Part shown: one piece after another, positions 15,593 to 24,264 of the stretch | Layout of the letters: the number at the start of each line of letters is the position of its first letter | Numbering within the stretch: the first letter of the stretch is position 1 | NCBI GenBank assembly: GCA_045586405.1 | Contig: JAZNAG010000141.1 | Coordinates: 1-64,000 of the forward strand | From: SIG607 sp045586405 | GTDB taxonomy: Bacteria > Bacillota > Clostridia > Oscillospirales > Acutalibacteraceae | Length of the DNA stretch: 64,000 bases | Direction: 5' to 3' | Made by a program: the position numbers and the translations under genes | The notes under the pieces: generated by a model | Seen by the model: the letters and a program-made list of their open reading frames with translations, nothing else | The model's database searches: none | What the model was told of the DNA's origin: nothing

Positions 15593-16273
15593 ATGCGAAA
15601 CGATATTTGTACCATACCCGTAAGCGAGGTATTTGAAGTAAATGACGGCTGTCCTCTTTGCCGTATGTATAATACTGTGCAGGAGAGAATAGTTGATTAC
15701 ATAATGGGTGCGGCTATGATGGAGCCAGATATAAGAACCGTTACCAACGAAATCGGCTTTTGTGAAAAGCATTTTCAAAATATGATGGGTAAGCGTGGCA
15801 GACTTCAACTTGCACTAATGCTGGAATCTCACATAGAATGTATAAACAAAAATGTTATGACAGACGGTCTTTTTTCGGGAAATAAGGCGGAAAAAGTAAG
15901 AAAAGTGACAGACGGATGTTTTATTTGCGATAAAATAGAGTGGGGTATGTCAAGAATGATAGAAACTCTTTATCGCTGTTATGAAACCGACAGTGATTTT
16001 CGCAAAATGTTTAACGAGCAAAGCGTATGCTGTTTGCCTCATTATGAACGGCTTCTAAGCGGTGCAAATAAGAAAAATATGCGCTCGTATCATAAGGAAT
16101 TTACAAAAAATCTTACACGTATAACCAAGGACTATGTTATGTCACTTCACGACGATGTCAAGCATTTTTGTTCAATGTACGATTACCGCAATAACACAAA
16201 AGATGCCAATTGGGGTAATTCTAAAGACTCGGTAGAAAGAACAGTGGCTTTCTTAACCGGCGCAGAAAGGTAG
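15593..16273 (+). CDS. DUF6062-like protein with two CxxC...CxxH modules
   Basis: Start ATG 15593 has GGAG 12 bases upstream; an in-frame GTG at 15572 lies inside that site and is less likely. The 226-residue soluble protein contains two similar metal-site-like modules. C20-x2-C23 pairs with C57-x2-H60 (CPLC ... FCEKHF), and C109-x2-C112 pairs with C147-x2-H150 (CFIC ... CCLPHY). Each is joined by an amphipathic helix. This suggests a duplicated treble-clef-type zinc or redox unit. It precedes cysK by five bases, hinting at a link with cysteine or thiol chemistry. I place it in DUF6062 from memory; function unknown. Confidence 0.7.
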   Translation: MRNDICTIPVSEVFEVNDGCPLCRMYNTVQERIVDYIMGAAMMEPDIRTVTNEIGFCEKHFQNMMGKRGRLQLALMLESHIECINKNVMTDGLFSGNKAEKVRKVTDGCFICDKIEWGMSRMIETLYRCYETDSDFRKMFNEQSVCCLPHYERLLSGANKKNMRSYHKEFTKNLTRITKDYVMSLHDDVKHFCSMYDYRNNTKDANWGNSKDSVERTVAFLTGAER

Positions 16274-16278
16274 TTTTT

Positions 16279-17208
16279 ATGATTTACAGTAACATTTTAG
16301 AGGCAATAGGAAACACGCCTATAATTAAGCTTCAAAAAATGACAGACAAAAACAGTGCAGACGTACTTGTTAAGTTTGAAGGTCTTAATGTGGGTGGCTC
16401 AATAAAAACAAGAACAGCCTATAATATGATATGTGAGGCCGAAAAACAGGGGCTTTTAAATGAGAATACCGTTATAGTCGAGCCCACAAGCGGAAATCAG
16501 GGTATAGGTCTTGCTCTGGTTGGCGCGGTAAAGGGGTATAAAGTGAAAATAATTATGCCAGATTCGGTTAGTGAAGAAAGAAGAAAACTTGTAAATCATT
16601 ACGGGGCAGAGGTTATTCTTGTTCACGATGCGGGGAATATCGGTCTTTGTATTGAAGAGTGCGTAAAACTGGCTCTTAAAATGAAGGCTGAGGACCAAAA
16701 CGTATTTGTGCCCCAACAGTTTGAAAATCCTGCCAACCCTGCTATTCAGCGTGAGGTTACGGGTATGGAAATTTTAAATCAGGTGGGCACTACTATAGAC
16801 GGCTTTTGCTCGGGTATAGGTACAGGCGGCACCATTACCGGAATAGGTGAAACTCTAAAGGCAGCTAACCCAAACATTACTATTTGGGCGGTAGAGCCTG
16901 AAAATGCCGCTATTTTATCGGGTGGCTCTATCGGTACACATATACAAATGGGTATCGGTGACGGTGTTATTCCCCAGATACTTAATCAGCAGATATATGA
17001 AGACGTTTGCATAATAAAGGACGAAGAGGCTATTGAAACCGCTAAACTTCTTGCGAGCAAAGAGGGTATTATGTGCGGAATAAGCAGTGGCACAAACGTT
17101 GCGGCGGCAATAAAACTTGCCAAAAAACTGGGCAAGGGAAAAACCGTTGTCACGGTGCTTCCCGACACGGCTGAAAGGTACTTTTCAACACCGCTTTTCA
17201 TAGACTGA
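16279..17208 (+). CDS. cysK: Cysteine synthase (O-acetylserine sulfhydrylase)
   Basis: PLP enzyme making cysteine from O-acetylserine and sulfide. The lysine that binds PLP is in GSIKTRTAYNMI (~K43), the substrate loop is PTSGNQGIGLA (~71) and the phosphate-binding loop is GIGTGGTITG (~176). GISSGTNVAAA (~265) is the region that contacts the PLP pyridine ring. At 309 residues it is full length and of the short CysK type without a CBS domain. It shares a transcript with the DUF6062-like gene. No cysE or T-box/SAM leader is nearby, so regulation is not visible. Confidence 0.93.
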   Translation: MIYSNILEAIGNTPIIKLQKMTDKNSADVLVKFEGLNVGGSIKTRTAYNMICEAEKQGLLNENTVIVEPTSGNQGIGLALVGAVKGYKVKIIMPDSVSEERRKLVNHYGAEVILVHDAGNIGLCIEECVKLALKMKAEDQNVFVPQQFENPANPAIQREVTGMEILNQVGTTIDGFCSGIGTGGTITGIGETLKAANPNITIWAVEPENAAILSGGSIGTHIQMGIGDGVIPQILNQQIYEDVCIIKDEEAIETAKLLASKEGIMCGISSGTNVAAAIKLAKKLGKGKTVVTVLPDTAERYFSTPLFID

Positions 17209-17227
17209 AAAATTCTAAAAAAATATC

Positions 17228-17256
17228 TTGCATTATGCAAATCTTTGTGATATAAT
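17228..17256 (+). promoter_or_regulatory. Promoter of the rpsB-tsf operon
   Basis: TTGCAT 17228-17233, 17-bp spacer, TATAAT 17251-17256. The transcript would carry a ~120-nt leader. Confidence 0.8.
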
Positions 17257-17297
17257 CTATAGGCTGTCTTATTATGGGCAGTAATATAATTACACAC

Positions 17298-17356
17298 ATT
17301 CCGCTGCTTATACAGTAGGTGCTCTTTTGCCGGAGTTTCCTGTACTTTAGCGGGAT
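17298..17356 (+). ncRNA. Candidate structured leader of rpsB (S2 autoregulation)
   Basis: The 5' untranslated region folds on paper into nested stems. ATTCCGCT (17298-17305) pairs with AGCGGGAT (17349-17356) with one G-T pair. Inside, TACAG (17311-17315) pairs with CTGTA (17340-17344), closed by a CTC/GAG hairpin (17322-17335). The structure ends ~15 nt before the AGGAGG site. Its position fits ribosomal-protein feedback control; I cannot match it to a named family without a search. Confidence 0.5.
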
Positions 17357-17384
17357 GGAGGTTTTAACCTTAGGAGGAATAAAA

Positions 17385-18164
17385 ATGGCAGTAGTATCTA
17401 TGAAACAGCTGCTTGAAGCCGGTGTTCATTTCGGACATCAGACTCGCCGCTGGAACCCGAAAATGTCTGAGTACATTTTCACAGAAAGAAACGGTATTTA
17501 CATTATCGACCTTCAGAAGACGGTTAAGAAGCTTAACGAAGCATACCTTTTTGCTCGTGAGATTTCTGCCGAAGGTAAGGATATCCTTTTTGTAGGTACC
17601 AAGAAACAGGCTCAGGATTCTGTTAAAGAAGAGGCTGAAAATTGCGGTATGCCCTATGTTAACGCTCGTTGGCTCGGCGGTATGCTCACTAACTTCAGCA
17701 CTATTCAGAAGAGAATTGCTCGTTTAGCTCAGCTCAGAGAGATGGAAGCAGACGGCACATTCGACCTTCTCCCCAAGAAAGAAACCGTAGGTCTTCAGCT
17801 TGAGATTGAAAAGCTTGAGAAATATCTCGGCGGTATCAAGGATATGAAGAAGATCCCCGGCGCTCTCTTTATCGTAGACCCCAGAAAAGAAAGAATCGCT
17901 GTTGCTGAAGCAAAGAAACTCGGTATTCCGATTATCGCTATTGTTGACACAAACTGCGATCCTGATGAAATTGATGCTGTTATCCCCGGTAACGATGATG
18001 CTATCCGTGCTGTAAAGCTTATTGCTGAAACTATCGGTGCCGCTATTATCGAAGGCCGTCAGGGCGAACAGGGTGCACCTGCTGCTGTAGCAGATGACGA
18101 TGCTGAAGAAACAATGGAAGCTGCAGAGGCTCAGGTTGAAGAAGCTGCTGCAACCGAAGAATAA
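17385..18164 (+). CDS. rpsB: 30S ribosomal protein S2
   Basis: Start ATG 17385 with TAGGAGGAAT upstream gives 259 residues; the longer open frame upstream runs through the leader and is not real. Family signatures are clear: LLEAGVHFGHQTRRWNPKM at residues 8-26, ARWLGGMLTNF (~92) and the later VDPRKERIAV and IAIVDTNCDPD. The last ~25 residues are an acidic Ala/Glu-rich tail, common in S2. It is followed by tsf after 41 bp, the conserved rpsB-tsf pair. Codon choice is restricted, as in highly expressed genes. Confidence 0.96.
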   Translation: MAVVSMKQLLEAGVHFGHQTRRWNPKMSEYIFTERNGIYIIDLQKTVKKLNEAYLFAREISAEGKDILFVGTKKQAQDSVKEEAENCGMPYVNARWLGGMLTNFSTIQKRIARLAQLREMEADGTFDLLPKKETVGLQLEIEKLEKYLGGIKDMKKIPGALFIVDPRKERIAVAEAKKLGIPIIAIVDTNCDPDEIDAVIPGNDDAIRAVKLIAETIGAAIIEGRQGEQGAPAAVADDDAEETMEAAEAQVEEAAATEE

Positions 18165-18205
18165 TCCATTAAAAGTTTATATTTTAGGAAAAGAGGAAAA
18201 GTAAA

Positions 18206-19117
18206 ATGGCTTTTACTGCTAAAGATGTACAGACTCTTCGTGAAAAAACCGGTTGCGGTATGATGGACTGCAAAAAGGCTCTCGTTGAGTGTGACGGAAA
18301 TATGGACGCAGCTGTTGACTACCTCAGAGAAAAAGGTCTTGCTTCTCAGGCAAAGAAATCTGCCAGAGTTGCTGCTGAAGGTACAGTTGCTGCTATCGTT
18401 AAAAACGGCGTAGGCGCTCTTGTTGAGTTAAACTCTGAGACCGACTTCGTTGCTAACGGCGAAGGCTTTAAGGCACTTGCTGCTAAAATCGCTGAAATCG
18501 TTGCAGATGAAAATCCTGCTGATCTTGATGCTCTTCTTGCTGTTTCTAAAGACGGTCAGACCGTTGAAGAAATGGTACAGGAACTTTTCCTTGCTATTCG
18601 TGAGAATATCAAGGTTCGTCGTTTCGTTCGTTACGAAGGTAAGGTTGTTTCTTACATTCACGGCGGCGGTAAAATCGGTGTTCTTGTTAACTTTGAAACA
18701 GATGCTGATGCTGACAATGCAGAGCTTATCACTTGCGGTAAGAACATTGCAATGCAGATCGCTGCTATGAACCCTGCTTATCTTGACGAAGCAAGTGTTC
18801 CTGCTGATGTTATCGAGAAGGAAAAATCCATTATGATAGCTCAGATGAAGGAAGATCCCAAGATGGCTAACAAGCCTGAAATGGTACTCGGCAAAATTGT
18901 TGAGGGTAAAATGGGCAAATACTACAAAGAAAACTGCCTTGTTGAGCAGCAGTATGTTATCGACGGTGACCTTACCGTTGGTAAGTATGTAGAAAGCGTT
19001 GCTAAGGCTATCGGCACTCCCGTTAAAATTGCTTCTTATGTTCGCTTTGAAAAGGGCGAAGGCATTGAAAAGCGCGTTGACGACTTTGCTGCTGAAGTTG
19101 CTGCAATGGCAAAATAA
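18206..19117 (+). CDS. tsf: Elongation factor Ts
   Basis: Guanine-nucleotide exchange factor for EF-Tu. The N-terminal UBA-like domain holds LREKTGCGMMDCKKAL (~11-26) and the core begins with LNSETDFVANGEGF (~75-88), the segment that contacts EF-Tu. At 303 residues it is full length, with both core subdomains and the coiled-coil region (ADVIEKEKSIMIAQM, ~200). AAGAGGAAAAG serves as ribosome binding site. Second and last gene of the rpsB operon, ended by a strong hairpin. Confidence 0.96.
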   Translation: MAFTAKDVQTLREKTGCGMMDCKKALVECDGNMDAAVDYLREKGLASQAKKSARVAAEGTVAAIVKNGVGALVELNSETDFVANGEGFKALAAKIAEIVADENPADLDALLAVSKDGQTVEEMVQELFLAIRENIKVRRFVRYEGKVVSYIHGGGKIGVLVNFETDADADNAELITCGKNIAMQIAAMNPAYLDEASVPADVIEKEKSIMIAQMKEDPKMANKPEMVLGKIVEGKMGKYYKENCLVEQQYVIDGDLTVGKYVESVAKAIGTPVKIASYVRFEKGEGIEKRVDDFAAEVAAMAK

Positions 19118-19131
19118 TAATACCTAAATTT

Positions 19132-19160
19132 AAAAGCACTCGTAACGACAGTTGCGAGTG
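19132..19160 (+). terminator. Terminator after tsf
   Basis: AAGCACTCGTAAC / GTTGCGAGTGCTT with GACA loop and one G-T pair, then seven T. Confidence 0.9.
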
Positions 19161-19177
19161 CTTTTTTTGTTAGTATA

Positions 19178-19211
19178 AAAAAACTGACAAGATTAATCTT
19201 GTCAGTTTTTT
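19178..19211. terminator. Terminator of the murI-argS operon (palindromic, bidirectional)
   Basis: 14-bp perfect palindrome centred at 19194/19195 (AAACTGACAAGATT and its inverse), flanked by A and T runs. It lies directly beyond the argS stop on the minus strand. Confidence 0.8.
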
Positions 19212-19214
19212 ATT

Positions 19215-20900
19215 TTACATTACTTCGGGAGTGGTTATTTTAAGAAGGTCGAGAACGTTTTTAATTACAGCCTTTGTATCGGTGCAAAGGGTAAGACGGG
19301 CCTGCATAAGACCTTCGTCTTCGCATTTAACTCTGCAAGAGTTGTAGAATTTATGGAAAAGCGTTGCAAGTTCTTCTACATAGTGAGTAATTTTCGCAGG
19401 GTCGTATGCCTTTGCGGCAGATATGATTTCATCTGTATAAGCTGCAAGATGAACGGTAAGTTCTCTTTCTTCAGGTGTATTAAGGAGTATTAACTCTTCT
19501 TTTGTGCATTTGCGCTGTATAATGCCATCATTTGCAAGATTTCTTATAATACTGCAAATACGTGCATAAGCGTACTGCACATAGTAAACAGGGTTTTTGC
19601 TTGATTCTTCTATTGCAAGGTCAAGGTCAAAGTCAAAGTGTGAGTTCGGCTCTCTGAGATTAAAGAAAAAACGAGCAGCATCAATGGGTACTTCTTCAAG
19701 AAGTGTAACAAGGGTTATGGCTTTGCCGCTTCTCTTTGAAGCCTTAATGATTTCACCGTCTTTAACAAGACGTACCATCTGCATAAGAACAACGTCTAAT
19801 CTGTTCGCATCAACACCAAGAGCCGTAAGAGCACCTTTAAGACGGGGAACATAGCCGTGGTGGTCAGCACCCAGAATATCAATAGCCTTGTCAAAACCGC
19901 GTGTTACAAGCTTGTTATAGTGATAAGCGATATCGGGAACAATATAGGTGGGAACACCGTTGCTTCTGACCAGTACAAAGTTGTCACTTCCAAAGTCCTC
20001 ACCCTTAAACCATAAAGCGTCTTCTTCAATATAGGTGTGTCCGCTTTCTTTTAAAAGCTCAATAATTCGGCTTGTTTCTCCGTTTTTATGGAGAGAACTT
20101 TCTTTAAACCAGGTATTATATTCTATTCTGTATTTTAAAAGGTCGTCGTGAAGCCCCTGAATATTTTTGGGCAGTGCAAATTCAACAAGAGCCTTTCTTC
20201 TGTCCTCTTCCGACTCTTTCATAAAGGCATCACCGTGAATATCAGCAAAAGCCTTGGCGTGAGCAATAATATCAGCGCCGTGATATGAGTCTTCGGGCAT
20301 TTCTACAGTGTCATCAAAAAGCTGCTGATAACGAAGAGAAAGCGAAAGACCGAATTTGTTTATCTGATTACCGGCATCGTTGATGTAGAATTCTCTTTCA
20401 ACATAGTAGCCTGCTTTTTCAAAAACACTGGCAAGACAGTCACCAAGAGCGCCGCCTCTGGCATTACCTATGTGCATAGGACCCGTAGGGTTGGCAGAAA
20501 CAAATTCTACAAGAATTTTTTTGCCTTCTCCAAAATCACTTTCACCGTACTTGTCCTTTTTATCGTCAATTTCGCTTATTACATCTGCAAAATAGCTGTT
20601 ATTTAAAAAGAAATTGATAAAGCCGGGACCTGCAATTTCGTAGCGGTCAATGTAAGAACCGCTGAAATCGGCCTTTTCCATAATGGTTTCTGCGATTTTG
20701 CGGGGCGCATTTCTAAGGGCGCGTGACCATACAAGTGCGGCGTTAACCGCAAAATCTCCGTGGGAAGTGTCGGCAGGAACTTCAATGTTAAAATCAGGAA
20801 GTTCGCAAGGTGTAAATACACCCTCTTCAAAGCTAAGCTTTGCGGCAGAGACAATTGCCTCTTTAATTTGTTTTTTTGCAGTATTCACAAGCAGTGACAT
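19215..20900 (-). CDS. argS: Arginyl-tRNA synthetase
   Basis: Class I synthetase, 561 residues, full length. The N-terminal Add1 domain is present (~1-110), the HIGH-type motif reads HIGNARGGALGD (~131) preceded by VEFVSANPTGP, and the C-terminal half carries the DALR anticodon-binding domain (YVQYAYARI, ~440 onward). As in many ArgRS the KMSKS equivalent is relaxed (KASKRSGKAITL, ~365). It ends the murI-DUF1934-argS cluster, four bases after the DUF1934 gene. This matches the ywiB-argS order of B. subtilis. Confidence 0.95.
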   Translation of the reverse strand: MSLLVNTAKKQIKEAIVSAAKLSFEEGVFTPCELPDFNIEVPADTSHGDFAVNAALVWSRALRNAPRKIAETIMEKADFSGSYIDRYEIAGPGFINFFLNNSYFADVISEIDDKKDKYGESDFGEGKKILVEFVSANPTGPMHIGNARGGALGDCLASVFEKAGYYVEREFYINDAGNQINKFGLSLSLRYQQLFDDTVEMPEDSYHGADIIAHAKAFADIHGDAFMKESEEDRRKALVEFALPKNIQGLHDDLLKYRIEYNTWFKESSLHKNGETSRIIELLKESGHTYIEEDALWFKGEDFGSDNFVLVRSNGVPTYIVPDIAYHYNKLVTRGFDKAIDILGADHHGYVPRLKGALTALGVDANRLDVVLMQMVRLVKDGEIIKASKRSGKAITLVTLLEEVPIDAARFFFNLREPNSHFDFDLDLAIEESSKNPVYYVQYAYARICSIIRNLANDGIIQRKCTKEELILLNTPEERELTVHLAAYTDEIISAAKAYDPAKITHYVEELATLFHKFYNSCRVKCEDEGLMQARLTLCTDTKAVIKNVLDLLKITTPEVM

Positions 20901-20904
20901 AAAT

Positions 20905-21318
20905 TTAAACCTCTTTTACGGTAATTTCTATTCTGTTACGGCTGATAGGCGCATAGTTCATATTGATGTCGTACTCAAGATTTAACGCGCCGCCGTGTTC
21001 GTTTAATCGGTTATCAATTTGACAACCGTATATATCAAGTATAAGTGCGCAACTTGCTGAAGAATAAACACAGCTGTTGCGTTTTCCTACCTCTACTACC
21101 ATTCGGCATTCGGTAAAACCGCTTTTTGTTAACACGGTTTCGTTTTTACCTACTTTTATGAGGTTTTCACAAGATTCGCCACCCTCATTAGTTTCGGTGT
21201 ATTTTATGTAAAATTTATCGTTTTTTATGCCGAATTTTCCTAAGGTTTTCAGTTCAATAGAGTCTTTTTCACCATCCGTATACTGAAAACCGTTGATGGT
21301 TATTAACGCATTTTTCAT
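20905..21318 (-). CDS. DUF1934 (YwiB-like) beta-barrel protein
   Basis: 137 residues dominated by beta strands with a conserved start ALITINGFQ and a C-terminal strand NRIEITVKEV, typical of DUF1934 (YwiB), a calycin-like small barrel. The role is unknown. Its ATG overlaps the murI stop (ATGA), and argS starts four bases after its stop, so the three are translated together. The ywiB-argS neighbourhood is conserved in Firmicutes, which suggests a housekeeping function. Confidence 0.82.
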   Translation of the reverse strand: MKNALITINGFQYTDGEKDSIELKTLGKFGIKNDKFYIKYTETNEGGESCENLIKVGKNETVLTKSGFTECRMVVEVGKRNSCVYSSASCALILDIYGCQIDNRLNEHGGALNLEYDINMNYAPISRNRIEITVKEV

Positions 21319-22130
21319 AAGCTGTTTATATCCACCTTTTCTACGCTGATTTTATCGGTTTCGCTACCAAGCAGCATAGAAGAAACGGCATTAAATGACG
21401 GGGTTATATCGCTTACAAAGTAGGAAACATTTCCGCCTTTGCCGTCATTTAATAAATCATTGTTTGCAAGAATTTCTTTAACAGCATTGGCGGTAGAAAC
21501 ACCTGCATTTATAAGGGTCACCTTGTCACCTAAAACCTTTTTTATTGCTAAAGATAGCAGAGGATAGTGTGTGCAGCCGAGAATAAGAGTATCAACATCG
21601 GCTTCTTTTAGGGGAGTAAGATATTTTTTAACCGTCTCTAAAACTATAATATCGTTTTCGTCTGTCAGCCCTGCCTCAACAAGCGGTACGAAAAGGGTAC
21701 AGCTTTGGCAGATAACGGTTGCGTCGGGGCAAAACTCTAAAATTTGCCTTTTGTGTTCACCGCTGTTTATGGTGGCGGCAGTGCCTATAACACCAATTTT
21801 TTTGTTTTTAGTAGTATTTACCGCACTTTTACAGGCGTGAGATACTACTTCAACAAAGGGCACAGGAAGATTTTTTGCCGTATCACTTGCAACAGAGCTT
21901 ACGGTACCGCAAGCCGCAACGATAAGCTTTACATCTTTTGAAAGAAGGAAAGCTTCGTCTTCACGGGCAAATTTTTTAATGGTTTCGTTACTCTTTGTGC
22001 CGTAAGGAACACGGTCGGTGTCACCAAAATATACAATATCTTCAGAGGGAAGAGTGTTAATGAGTTCTTTGACAACAGTAAGACCGCCAAGTCCCGAATC
22101 GAAAACACCAATAGGGCGTGTATCAGCCAT
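21315..22130 (-). CDS. murI: Glutamate racemase
   Basis: Makes D-glutamate for peptidoglycan. Start ATG 22130 has AGGAGGAA six bases upstream; an earlier in-frame start at 22157 has no such site. The 271-residue protein shows GVFDSGLGGLTV (~8-19), GDTDRVPYG (~37), the first catalytic Cys in VAACGTVSS (~74) and the second in LGCTHYPLL (~182). Both catalytic Cys and the adjacent Asp/His are kept, so it should be active. First gene of the operon with its own promoter, divergent from the M50 protease gene. Confidence 0.94.
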   Translation of the reverse strand: MADTRPIGVFDSGLGGLTVVKELINTLPSEDIVYFGDTDRVPYGTKSNETIKKFAREDEAFLLSKDVKLIVAACGTVSSVASDTAKNLPVPFVEVVSHACKSAVNTTKNKKIGVIGTAATINSGEHKRQILEFCPDATVICQSCTLFVPLVEAGLTDENDIIVLETVKKYLTPLKEADVDTLILGCTHYPLLSLAIKKVLGDKVTLINAGVSTANAVKEILANNDLLNDGKGGNVSYFVSDITPSFNAVSSMLLGSETDKISVEKVDINSL

Positions 22131-22160
22131 AAACTTCCTCCTTATCGCATTATCCACTAT

Positions 22161-22189
22161 ATATTACCACAAATTTTATATTACTGCAA
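22161..22189 (-). promoter_or_regulatory. Promoter of the murI operon
   Basis: Minus strand TTGCAG (22189-22184), 17-bp spacer, TAATAT (22166-22161), 31 bp before the start codon. Confidence 0.65.
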
Positions 22190-22203
22190 CAGTTTTATAA
22201 TAC

Positions 22204-22232
22204 TTGCAATATATTTTATTTTGTTATATAAT
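22204..22232 (+). promoter_or_regulatory. Promoter of the M50-scpAB unit
   Basis: TTGCAA 22204-22209, 17-bp spacer, TATAAT 22227-22232. Back to back with the murI promoter. Confidence 0.75.
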
Positions 22233-22259
22233 AATACTAATTAGATTGGAGTGGTATGC

Positions 22260-22928
22260 TTGTTATCTGAAATGATTTCGGGAAGAATGTCCTTTACTCA
22301 AATAGTAATGTATATTCTGTCTGCCCTTATAGTTATATTTTTAACCTTGCCTTTTCACGAGTTTGCTCACGCATTTATTGCTGATAAGCTGGGCGATAAG
22401 ACGGCTCGTTATCAGGGAAGACTGACTATAAACCCTTTTGCTCATATTGATTATTTCGGTGCTCTTGCCATAATTCTTTTCGGCTTCGGCTGGGCAAAGC
22501 CGGTTCCTGTTGATGCAAGACGTTTCAAAAACCAAAAGGGCGGTATGGCGCTTACTGCTCTTGCCGGTCCTGTTATGAATATACTTCTTGCCGCCGTTGC
22601 GTGCTTTATTATGTATGCGGTTGCTTCCTTTTCAGGATACAACAATTTTTCTGCCTATGCGGTAATGTTTTTAGCATACTATGTTCAGATAAATGTGGGA
22701 CTTGCAGTATTTAATCTTATTCCCATTCCGCCTCTTGACGGTTGGAAGGTGTTGTCGGCTTTTCTGCCTGACAGAATTTACTGGACGGTGTTAAACTATG
22801 AGCGCTATATAAGCTTTGCGCTTATACTCATTGTTTATTCGGATATTCTTGACAGACCTATAGGTATTGTCAGCAATTTCCTTATAAATATAATTACATT
22901 TTTACCGAGAGTGATATTTGGTTATTGA
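22260..22928 (+). CDS. Site-2 protease family (M50) membrane metalloprotease
   Basis: Membrane-embedded zinc protease. Start choice is uncertain: TTG 22260 has GGAG eight bases upstream, while GTG 22251 and ATG 22272 are also in frame; TTG gives ~222 residues. The zinc site HEFAH lies in the first helix (LPFHEFAHAFIADKLGD), followed by the family's NPFAHIDYFG, and the second motif is IPIPPLDGWKVL with the third metal ligand Asp. Four to five helices. This is the short YwhC/SpoIVFB-related class rather than RseP, lacking a PDZ domain. Its stop lies two bases before the scpA ATG. Confidence 0.88.
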   Translation: MLSEMISGRMSFTQIVMYILSALIVIFLTLPFHEFAHAFIADKLGDKTARYQGRLTINPFAHIDYFGALAIILFGFGWAKPVPVDARRFKNQKGGMALTALAGPVMNILLAAVACFIMYAVASFSGYNNFSAYAVMFLAYYVQINVGLAVFNLIPIPPLDGWKVLSAFLPDRIYWTVLNYERYISFALILIVYSDILDRPIGIVSNFLINIITFLPRVIFGY

Positions 22929-22930
22929 TT

Positions 22931-23647
22931 ATGGAAAATGTACTTTCTTTTAAGACCTGTGATTTTGAAGGTCCTCTTGACCTTCTGTTGCAGCTAATAG
23001 CAAAAAATAAACTTAATATTTACGATATTCAGCTGACTGTTCTTATTGACCAGTATTTAGAGCAGATAAAACTTATGGAGCTTAATGATATGGATATTGC
23101 AAGTGATTTTCTTGCGATGGCATCTCGTCTTATTTATATAAAAACCGTAAGTCTGCTTCCTCGCCACGAAGAAATAGAGGAATTAAAGCAGGAACTGACA
23201 GGTGAGCTTCTTGAGTATCAGATGTGCAGAGAAATAGCGGCAAAACTCAGCGTTATGAATAGCGGTATTGACCGTTTTGTTAAAGATGCTGAGCCGGTTG
23301 AACTTGACAAAACCTATTCGCTGAGCCACGATGCAATGCTTATTTATGAAGCCTATCTTGCGGCGGCAGGCAGAGGAAAAAGAAAACTTCCGCCTTCGTC
23401 TGCGGCATTTACTCAGATAGTTGCCAAGAAAATTGTATCGGTTTCATCAAAGATTATCTATGTTATAAGAAATCTGTTCAGCGGAAAAACACAAAAGTTA
23501 AACAGCCTATATTCAGGCGCCAAAAGCCGTTCTGAGCTGGTTGCTACTTTCCTTGCTGTTTTGGAACTTTGTAAGGCTAACCGCGTTAAAATATCGGGTG
23601 ATACCGGTTCTGCCGAGATAACTCTCATTAAGGAGAAAAGAAAATGA
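22931..23647 (+). CDS. scpA: Segregation and condensation protein A
   Basis: Kleisin subunit of the SMC-ScpAB complex, which organises and segregates the chromosome. Start ATG 22931 (238 residues), with an in-frame TTG at 22925 as a weaker alternative. The N-terminal kleisin helix reads FEGPLDLLLQLIAKNKLNIYD (~13-33; first half FEGPLDLLLQLIA), and the C-terminal winged helix contains SRSELVATFLAVLELCK (~200), which binds the SMC head. The spacer between (~85-180) is charged as usual. The stop overlaps the scpB start by four bases (ATGA). Confidence 0.93.
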   Translation: MENVLSFKTCDFEGPLDLLLQLIAKNKLNIYDIQLTVLIDQYLEQIKLMELNDMDIASDFLAMASRLIYIKTVSLLPRHEEIEELKQELTGELLEYQMCREIAAKLSVMNSGIDRFVKDAEPVELDKTYSLSHDAMLIYEAYLAAAGRGKRKLPPSSAAFTQIVAKKIVSVSSKIIYVIRNLFSGKTQKLNSLYSGAKSRSELVATFLAVLELCKANRVKISGDTGSAEITLIKEKRK

Positions 23648-24246
23648 GTAACGAAATATTAAAACTTTTACCGGCTTTTGAGGCTGTACTTTTTGCAAGC
23701 GGTGAGCCGGTAAGCATAGATAAATTCAGCGCGGTTTTTGATGTTGGTGTAGACGAAATCAATACGGTTATGGATGCGCTTAAAGACCGTCTTAATAAGG
23801 GCGGTTCGGGTATAGAACTTTTAAAGCTTGAAAATGCTTATCAGCTTTGTACCAGAAGTGAATATGGTGAGTATATCAGAAAAATGGCTGATATTCACAG
23901 AAAAACCCCGCTTTCTCAGGCTGCTTTTGAGGTGCTTTCGGTTGTAGCTTATAATCAGCCGGTTACCAAGTCATTTATTGAACAGGTAAGAGGTGTTGAC
24001 TGTTCAAGCACCGTGACAACCCTTATAGAAAAAGGTTTACTTGAAGAAAGGGGCAGACTTGAACTTCCCGGTAAACCCCTTCTTTACGGAACTACCAAAA
24101 ACTTTTTAAGATGTTTTGGTATATCAGATCTTAGTGAACTTCCGCCGCTTCCTCATGACGACGATGCCGTTAAACAGGATCTTGGCGAACAGCTTTCGGC
24201 TATTGACGTTATAGAAGAACAAGAAATTACCGAAGAACAAGAATAA
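23644..24246 (+). CDS. scpB: Segregation and condensation protein B
   Basis: Winged-helix partner of ScpA in the SMC condensin. 200 residues with the two winged-helix repeats: AFEAVLFASGEPVSIDKF (~10-27) opening the first, and AFEVLSVVAYNQPVTKSFIE (~97) with VRGVDCSSTVTTL (~118) and GRLELPGKPLLYGTT (~139) in the second. The C-terminal tail is acidic (EEQEITEEQE). Translationally coupled to scpA. Confidence 0.93.
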   Translation: MSNEILKLLPAFEAVLFASGEPVSIDKFSAVFDVGVDEINTVMDALKDRLNKGGSGIELLKLENAYQLCTRSEYGEYIRKMADIHRKTPLSQAAFEVLSVVAYNQPVTKSFIEQVRGVDCSSTVTTLIEKGLLEERGRLELPGKPLLYGTTKNFLRCFGISDLSELPPLPHDDDAVKQDLGEQLSAIDVIEEQEITEEQE

Positions 24247-24264
24247 ATAGGAGCTGAAAAGATT

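Noticed and set aside
16279..17208. T-box or SAM riboswitch control of cysK
   Set aside because: No leader is present: cysK starts five bases after the preceding gene, and the promoter region of the pair is too short.
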